NCBI GenBank assembly: GCA_036971475.1
Contig: JBAIZL010000376.1
Location: 3,516,001-3,580,000 of the forward strand
Length of the DNA stretch: 64,000 bases
Origin: Prosapia bicincta
Lineage: Eukaryota > Arthropoda > Insecta > Hemiptera > Cercopidae
Direction: 5' to 3'
Below are positions 57,407 to 64,000 of this stretch, in pieces (the stretch's first letter is position 1; each line of letters begins with the position of its first letter). The notes below the pieces were generated by a model. The model had not been told where the DNA came from, did no database searches, and saw only the letters and a program-made list of their open reading frames with translations. A program made the translations under genes and the position numbers.

Positions 57407-58486
57407 TTGGAAATGAAAGAAATAGAATTGGAAGGCACAGATATGCCAATAGGAAACATTGAGGTAGAAGAAGCTAGGGGACTACCACCTATGCAAACCC
57501 AACAACAAAAACAGGGAATTAATGAGAATGAAGATTTAAGGGAGATGATGAGAACTCTCATGGAAATGAGTGAAAAAGGGAGAGAGGATCTAAATAGACA
57601 ATTAAATATAAATAATGAAAATATGAATAGAAAATTTGAACAGAGTAATGAAGAAATAAGAAAATTAAATAAAAATAGTGAGGAAATAAAGGAGGAAAAT
57701 AAGGAGATGAAAGAAGAGATGAACAGAGGATTTGCCTCAAGTAGGTTGGAAATGGATAAGAAATTCGAAAGCCTAAAGGAAGAAAATAGGAGAATGATAG
57801 AGGATATGAGGGAACAGTGGAGAAAAAAGAATAATGCTGTAGTAGAGGATGAGAGAAGAGACTTAGAGGAGAAAGATAGAGAATTAGAGGAGGAGATTAA
57901 GGAAAATTTTGAGGAAACAAAAGAAATAATAGCTGATGAGATAGAAATTAATAAAAAAGAGATAGAGAAAGTCGAATATATAACAAAGAGAAACACAGAA
58001 GAGTTAGGAGAGTTGAAATTAAAGGTGATAGAAGAAAGAGAGATAACAGATGAGCGTTTTAGGAAAGTCGAAGATGTAAGGGAGAAAATATTAGGAGAGC
58101 AGGGAAGGTTAAGAAATGAAGTAGGAAAGATGGAGGTACTGCCAATAAAAAATTTAACAATTCGAACCGCAACTAATAAGAAGACTGAAAAGATTAATAA
58201 AATGATAATGGTAATAGGAGAAATAGGAGGAGTCAAATATCCGTCTCAATGCTTAGTGGTACAAAGCTTATTGAGAGAAATGATCATAGGTACGGATATG
58301 TTAATGAATGTGGAGGCACAACTCGAGTTTGAAAAATGGGAAATGGAATTTAAATATGAGAGTAACACAGAAAATAGAACTTATGAAGCAGATGGGAGAT
58401 ACAATGGAGATGTAAACGGTGTTAAGGCAAGGACAGGCGTGGGGACAAGAAAAGAGCAGCTTGCCCACAGTCAATCGGAATACTAA
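57407..58486 (+). CDS. Coiled-coil Gag-like protein with retropepsin half, copy 2
   Basis: 359 codons (MEMKEIELEGTDMPIGN ...). A coiled-coil region of about 190 residues is followed by RTATNKKTEKINKM, LVVQSLLREMIIGTD (IIGTD at 58283-58297) and EAQLEFEKWEMEF. It keeps the KVIEEREITDERFRKV segment lost in copy 1. No zinc knuckle. Open throughout despite the loss of pol, as in the other two copies. Confidence 0.77.
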   Translation: MEMKEIELEGTDMPIGNIEVEEARGLPPMQTQQQKQGINENEDLREMMRTLMEMSEKGREDLNRQLNINNENMNRKFEQSNEEIRKLNKNSEEIKEENKEMKEEMNRGFASSRLEMDKKFESLKEENRRMIEDMREQWRKKNNAVVEDERRDLEEKDRELEEEIKENFEETKEIIADEIEINKKEIEKVEYITKRNTEELGELKLKVIEEREITDERFRKVEDVREKILGEQGRLRNEVGKMEVLPIKNLTIRTATNKKTEKINKMIMVIGEIGGVKYPSQCLVVQSLLREMIIGTDMLMNVEAQLEFEKWEMEFKYESNTENRTYEADGRYNGDVNGVKARTGVGTRKEQLAHSQSEY

Positions 58487-58610
58487 GACAATCAGAAACC
58501 CAGAAATAGAAATTAAAATAGAGGAAACAAGTTTACAGGCATTAATAGACACAGGCAGTAATATGACATGTATCAAGGAGAACTGGAAAAGAAAAATAAT
58601 AATAAAATAG
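58419..58610 (+). pseudogene. Retropepsin N-terminal half (DTG), start of pol, copy 2
   Basis: 63 codons overlapping the Gag end by 68 bases in the +1 frame. It reads NPEIEIKIEETSLQALIDTG then SNMTCIKENW; DTG at 58548-58556. The most intact of the three copies; it stops soon after, where pol has been deleted. Confidence 0.7.
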
Positions 58611-59743
58611 GAAGGGAGATATTAAATATAGGTAAAGGAAGCAATATGAATAAACTCTAGGTGATTATGTGTATAAGAAAACGTTAGCAGGAGATAAGTT
58701 TTAAGGGATGGTAACTATATCTATGATAATTTATTAGAAACTTCGTCGAATAATGAATAAAGATAAAATTATGTATATTTAAACTTCGTCGTATTGTAAG
58801 GGAGAATCTGCGTTGATAAATAATGGAACTTCGTCGTATATATTATATATTATAAAAGAAATATGAATCTATGATAATAAATATTAAAGCATCGTTGTAA
58901 TAAAAATATGGTAATTGTGTATTTAAACTTCGTCGTATTGTAAGGGAGAATCTGCGTTGATAAATAAGTATTAAAACAAAATTTATATTCGTTGATATAG
59001 GGATAGTGTAATCGAAGGAACTATAGATATGATCAAATAGAGGATATGAAATTGCAACCTTTAAAAATATTAGATGTTAAACTTCATACAAAATAAGCTG
59101 AAATGATATAAGAAAATAATTGAGCTGGATGTGAGATTGGAAGGGGAGATAAAATACTAACTTAGAACTGAGAGTTAGATGAAGCTAAAAGCAAAATAAA
59201 TATGAGACAAATAATAAACAAGGAATAAACAGAAATAAGGGAAAGAGAAATGTTATAACCAATTTGACCAAATCTAGACATACTATGACTCGGATAGGCT
59301 GGGATTTAAAGACACGGTATCAGAGAATATATGTTAAATAAATATTGAATCAGACTTATGATTGGAAGGGTTCCAATTGTAATAAATGTAAAAAATAATA
59401 ATAATTATGGAAGGAATTGTAAATACCAGAACATGATTTATTGTTAGAATTGTTAAAGAATTGGTGATTGAATGTTAGTTATAAGTATAGTGTATTGTTA
59501 GAAGATATGTTAAGTAATATGTAGCTTGAAGTGTTCAGCTCAGTATTTGATTGTTAAAGAATTAAGATAAAATTGTGTCGTAGGAATTAAGTATAAATGG
59601 ACAATTTAAAGTATAAATGTTAATTTAAATTTAATTTAAAAAAAAAAAATATATGTATATTTAATCAAGCTTGTAAAATGTAAAGAATGTGTAATGTAGA
59701 GATTAGTAATATTTTTTTTTATTTAAATTAAATTAGGGGACAT

Positions 59744-61106
59744 TGTAACATTTATAGAATGGGCTATATAATATTATTTAAGAATTGGAAAATAGATGAG
59801 AAATAACTCACTCAAAATTTAGAAAGAAATTCATTAAGATATTGGTTAGGTTAAATGAAACTTAAATTTAGGTAAAAGCATAGAATTGTAAACAAGGTTT
59901 TTGAACTGGAAATGTATTAGGAAATTTGTTATATCAAATAACCTAACACATAAATTAAAATAAGATAATCTAATAATAGTTATGTGTAAACAAATTTGTA
60001 AACTGTAGTAACATAGGGCCTAAGTAATTACTTGAAGGAGAAAGTGAAAACGATTGTAAACAAAAAATTGAAAGGTTATGTTTGGAAAAGTCCAGTCAAA
60101 ACACACACAATTCGGAACTATTTCAAAAGTAAAACACAAAGACACTTCACACACTAATAATAGTAATTAAATAAACACTGGAAACTTTATTAAGGATCGG
60201 AAAATTGAAACAGTAAGTTTCAACCAAAGTTTAACGAAATTAAAACTGGTGAAAATAGTTCGTTGACATTAACATGTGTGAAAGTCTAGTGGAAAGAAAT
60301 CGAACTAAATTATAACCCATATGTGTTTTTTTTAAGAAGAAAGGCGGCCATATTTTAAACAATTTTAAAAAATCGAAGGACGCGTAGTAGTAGAGCATTC
60401 TAGCGTGGGTGACGCTACTAGAGGAAGCAGACCTTGCTGTGCAGTCAAAATTCTATTTATTTGGAAGGAGTTCGTCTAAATTATACCGTTTTGTTAAGAA
60501 GATTGGCCAAACTAAATTAAGGAGAAGTGAATTACAAAATGTAATACTGTGTTAATATATAAATTGAAGTAAATAAAACGAATTTAAGTGTGTAAAAAGT
60601 CAAATTTGGAGAGAATGGAATCTTACGTAAGCTAACTGAAATTTCGATATTTGATAAGTTATTAGCGCTATAAAAAGCAATTTTAATGGACATTAAGATA
60701 ATAAGGAAGTTTAAATTTGTATATTAGAATATCTTGTAGTTAATTAATAGTAAGAAATAAGAAATAATCCAGTTCAAATAGTTTAGCTTTTTTTTGCATT
60801 TTCAGAATTTAATATTGTTTGTTCAAAATTTATTTAATTAACCTAAGAATTAAAAAAAAAATATAGCCCATGCTATAACCCCGAGATATCAAGAGATCTT
60901 AAACTAGCCAAGGGTATTAAAATGTTGTAACTCTAAAATTAATAGGAAATAAGAGTTAGTATAAATGTTAAAAGTTGTTAAGTTTATTTTTGTTCTGTTT
61001 ATTGTGTTAATTGTTTACTTGTTGAATTAATAAATAATTGTAATAAAGAATTTAAATTACAAATGCCTGAGTTGTGTTGTGTGTCATAAATAAAAATAAC
61101 TTTACA
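59744..61106 (+). repeat. 3' LTR of copy 2
   Basis: 1363 bp. It diverges from the 5' LTR from about 60922 on; the tail carries TTTATTTTTGTTCTG and AATAATTGTAATAAAG instead of the 5' LTR version. Confidence 0.85.
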
Positions 61107-61221
61107 ATATATATATATATATATATATAAGCATATATAAATAGGCACATATCCTTAAGAATAAAATCAAATTGAGTACTTTAATGATCAAATATTTTTA
61201 TTAAAACAATATTAAAATTTG

Positions 61222-61415
61222 TAATATTTTATAACCTGATTTCTCATATCAGTAATTATAAATAACTAAAAAAAACTCACCATTCTAGTCAATTTTTTAT
61301 TCAGAGTCATTTCAGTAACTAATTTGATAATGACTCGCTGTCATAACTACAACTATCAAATTATTATTATTACTAACATAGTTGAACCTTTATGCCATTA
61401 TTATTGTAGTTTGAT

Positions 61416-61496
<81 letters not shown>

Positions 61497-61509
61497 ATAT
61501 ATTAACTTC

Positions 61510-61549
<40 letters not shown>

Positions 61550-61557
61550 ACTCAAAA

Positions 61558-61604
<47 letters not shown>
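61222..61604. repeat. Second copy of the 48543 repeat with its simple-repeat tail
   Basis: TATTTTATAACCTGATTTCT to TTGTAGTTTGATTA (61419), then (AT)n (61418-61493), a short ATTAACTTCA piece of PLE terminus, (TG)n, ACTC, poly(A) and (AT)n. Confidence 0.75.
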
Positions 61605-61608
<4 letters not shown>

Positions 61609-61639
61609 TTATATATCCCTTACACTTTAATGTACTTCA

Positions 61640-62200
61640 ACAAGAGTTGTACTTGTTAAATTTTTTAGAATTTTAGTGTTTTTAATGTTGTATCCTGAGT
61701 TTGTGAATATGGTACATTTTCTGTTGTTGTTTGTGGTTATGTTTAGGTTGTTTTAATTTAATTAATATTTTAAATTCTAATTCATATATTATTCTATCTA
61801 TTTTTTGGGCTATTTGATATATTATTTATTTTTATTTTTCTTCACTTTTTAGTGGGATTTTTAGCATTCTGTAAAAGAGTAAATTGTAAGCTGCCATTTT
61901 ATGTTGTGGGGGATGATTAGAGTTGTTAGGTATTGTGTGGGTTTCCTAAATGAGTATTTAATGTTATTTGTATTTCTTGTTATTGCTAGGTCTAGATATT
62001 TTATTTTATTGTATACTTCTTCTTCCTTAGTGAATTTTATGTTAGGGTGTAGGTTGTTAATTTCTTTTAGGATATATTATTATTTATTGCTTTATTTTGT
62101 GAGATGTATAATCCATCATCAACATATCTTATCCAGTCTCTGTTGGGGTTGTGTGTTTTTATGGTTTGTGTGATTATTTTGTCAGGGTTTTTATAATATA
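61640..62200 (-). pseudogene. PLE reverse transcriptase relic (YVDD)
   Basis: On the - strand: DWIRYVDDGLYI (YVDD codons at 62126-62115), EINNLHPNIKFTKEEE, YLDLAITRNTNNIKYSFRKP and IIPHNIKWQL, in the order of RT motifs C to E of PLEs. A few frameshifts and stops. Family likely the same as, or close to, that of 33796-35530. Confidence 0.75.
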
Positions 62201-62950
62201 TGTATAATTACAAAAGTTTATTATTAATAAATTTCTTCCCTTGGTAAGTAAGTTTTCAGTAAAGATTCAAAGAACACATACACTAAATTAAAATATACAC
62301 TGACACATTTTCTGCTAACTACATAATAGAGGAAGCCAACAGTTTCACAATTACAACCTATAATTTCTTCACATCATCAAAAAAAGACCTTGTCTCAATA
62401 CACTAAAACAATATCAATTCAATAAATACCACATATTAAAAACATTACATAAACAAACCCAGTACAAATAACGTATACTCTGACCATATCATACTTTTAA
62501 AATAGGTGTTTTTGAGCTCAAAAATGTATCATTATTGTCAACTTTGCATTTGCAGTAACTTTGCATTTTATTCTAGTAACTTATGTATAAATTGATTTAA
62601 TTTATAACTTTATGCAAAGTTTTAACTAAAAGATTTGCCGAATATCATAGGATAAAGAAATTTATATAGTTTAATTTTGAGTGTTGAAAAATAATATGCT
62701 GTTAAACTTTCTCATATATTGCATTGGGATGAGCTAAAAAAGCATCAGAAATAATTTGAAATGGAAATGTAATTTAAAATAATATAGTTATTCATGCTAT
62801 GTAATTAACAAAATTATAGAAGTTACATTATAATAATGCATACAAATGACCAACTACTGAGATAATTTTTAAATATTTTAATAGATCTGTAATTAGTTTT
62901 AAAATATTGATTTTATTTTTCCAAACGATTTATTTTCTGATGAATATTTT

Positions 62951-63000
62951 GTTTTTACCTAATGTACATTTTCGGTTACCAAGGAACCATCCTCAGAGGC
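62951..63000 (-). ncRNA. Hammerhead ribozyme, canonical core
   Basis: On the - strand the core is CTGAGGA (fits CTGANGA), helix II GGTT/AACC, then GAAA, helix III AATG-TA-CATT, and A at the cleavage position. Helix I is weak (GCC/GGT type). Followed by AGGTAAAA, a donor-like site. It lies upstream of the - strand PLE RT at 62200. Confidence 0.7.
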
Positions 63001-63690
63001 ATAACAACCAAAAGAGTAAAAAGTAATAAATACAAATGGTTTGTCATTTGTGAGTATTCTTTGTTATTATTTAACCACAGTTTATTCCAAATAATAGTGA
63101 AACTATTGAATTTTTAGGAACAGTAAATACTTGTTGCAATATATTTCTTTTTAAAATGTTGAAATCAACTATGTGACCAAAAATGAAAAGATTTAGAAAA
63201 CAATGTGAAATCTTTTTTCTTTTATTATTGAATAAAAATATTTTTACAATTTTATTTTTAAATAGTGCTTTAAAGCTAGTTTTAAAGCGGTGAACGACTT
63301 CAAAATGTATAATTAATAGCTCGAGTTCAAAGTAGAAAGAAGTGATGTGATTATATTAATTTATTTCACAGGTTTATACTCCCAAGTTCTATTTAAATAA
63401 AAATATTTATCAAGATTTGTTTGTACTGAAGCTTAGTATATACTGTGTTCTTTTTAAATTATATATGTTTGTGTGTGTGTGTGTGTTTTTTTTTATAGTC
63501 AGTCATCTTAATATAACTATATTTAAAAAGTACCTAACTAAGTGAATACATAATGGCTTACTTGCTGACGTGTTTCAAAACATTGGATCCTTTTACAAAG
63601 CTAACCCTCTACTCTACTCATCTTAATATAAATAACCATAATTTTACTATAAATGTTCACTTGTGGTTTTTTAAAAATATATAATATTTC

Positions 63691-63832
63691 TTTATAAAGG
63701 TATTCTTTTTGTTGCAAATTCTGTTCAGGCAAAATTAGGTTTAGTTTAGCAAGAGATAAATATTTATAAAGGTATTCTTTTTGTTGCAAATTCGTTCAGG
63801 CAAAATTAGGTTTAGTTTAGCAAGATAAAAAT
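63691..63832. repeat. 72-bp tandem duplication
   Basis: TTTATAAAGGTATTCTTTTT to TTTAGCAAGA occurs twice, 63691-63762 and 63763-63832, with one or two base differences. Recent local duplication. Confidence 0.9.
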
Positions 63833-64000
63833 ATTTTATTTCTTAAAAATGCTATTATTTGTTAAATATCGCATACCATTTAAAAGAATTAAATGTTTTA
63901 TTTATTTGACAGAGTTTCACATTTTGCTAACTTTGCAGTTATAATGTCATAATTTTGTAACTTAGATGGTCGGAGAAAGGTTAACAGTTGCTTAAGTACA

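Larger units (their letters stand above)
55726..61106 (+). mobile_element. LTR retrotransposon copy 2 (non-autonomous, Gypsy-like)
   Basis: 5' LTR 55726-57132 and 3' LTR 59744-61106, both starting TGTAACATTT and ending TTTACA. It inserted in a TATATA context, so the target duplication cannot be defined. The interior has the mutated primer site, the Gag-like ORF, a DTG fragment and the ACTTCGTCG region, but no RT or integrase. The family is the same as copies 1 and 3. Confidence 0.88.
62201..64000. other. AT-rich right end of window
   Basis: It contains the hammerhead motif at 62951-63000, a PLE-type terminus at 63550-63600 (ACTTGCTGACGTGTTTCAAA), and a 72-bp tandem duplication at 63691-63832. 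No gene recognised. Confidence 0.55.

Overview
The window is AT-rich animal DNA, most likely from an arthropod and probably an insect. It holds spliced genes with GT-AG introns up to about 9 kb, many (AT)n tracts, and a dense load of Penelope-like elements (PLEs), Ty3/Gypsy-like LTR elements, pogo/Tigger, piggyBac, hAT and non-LTR elements. The organism cannot be named from the sequence. I saw no rRNA or tRNA gene, no CRISPR array and no prokaryotic gene. Host genes were recognised by splicing exons by eye and comparing them with known families. Most long open frames are transposon remnants or (AT)n read as Ile-Tyr repeats. || Host genes: (1) The last three coding exons (2662-2763, 6723-6820, 10609-10702, + strand) of a PARL-type mitochondrial rhomboid protease, carrying the catalytic Ser and His. 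(2) A complete five-exon S-formylglutathione hydrolase / esterase D gene (ESD) on the - strand, 32218 down to 16418, encoding 287 residues with Ser151, Asp231 and His265. It converges tail to tail with PARL. (3) One first coding exon (51820-51875, + strand) for the N-terminus of a p21-activated kinase (Pak), divergent from ESD. These genes have unrelated functions and no operon logic applies. || Layout: 1-10.6 kb is PARL introns packed with PLE fragments, palindromes and a Tigger element. 10.7-16.4 kb is the PARL/ESD intergenic region with piggyBac-like and Tigger relics. 16.4-32.2 kb is ESD; its intron 3 contains a 7.5-kb LTR element whose right LTR carries a 1401-bp piggyBac-like insertion at an exact TTAA duplication. 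32.3-51.8 kb holds a Tigger relic, PLE debris, a long-TIR DUF4817-type transposon, and a Tigger-like element split by a - strand LTR element and a PLE. 51.8-64 kb holds the Pak exon, an RTE-like fragment with a 14-bp target duplication, two related PLE derivatives, a second + strand LTR element and further PLE remnants. || Two patterns stand out. First, PLE termini of several distinct families carry hammerhead-ribozyme (HHR) motifs. The best, at 31621-31665, has the full CTGATGA/GAAA core and three helices and sits inside a larger foldback; other copies are inverted head to head into long palindromes. Second, three copies of one LTR family lack reverse transcriptase and integrase but keep a coiled-coil Gag-like ORF. 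In all three, the two halves of a retropepsin appear in reversed order: the C-terminal half (IIGTD-like) lies in the Gag frame and the DTG half follows in the +1 frame.
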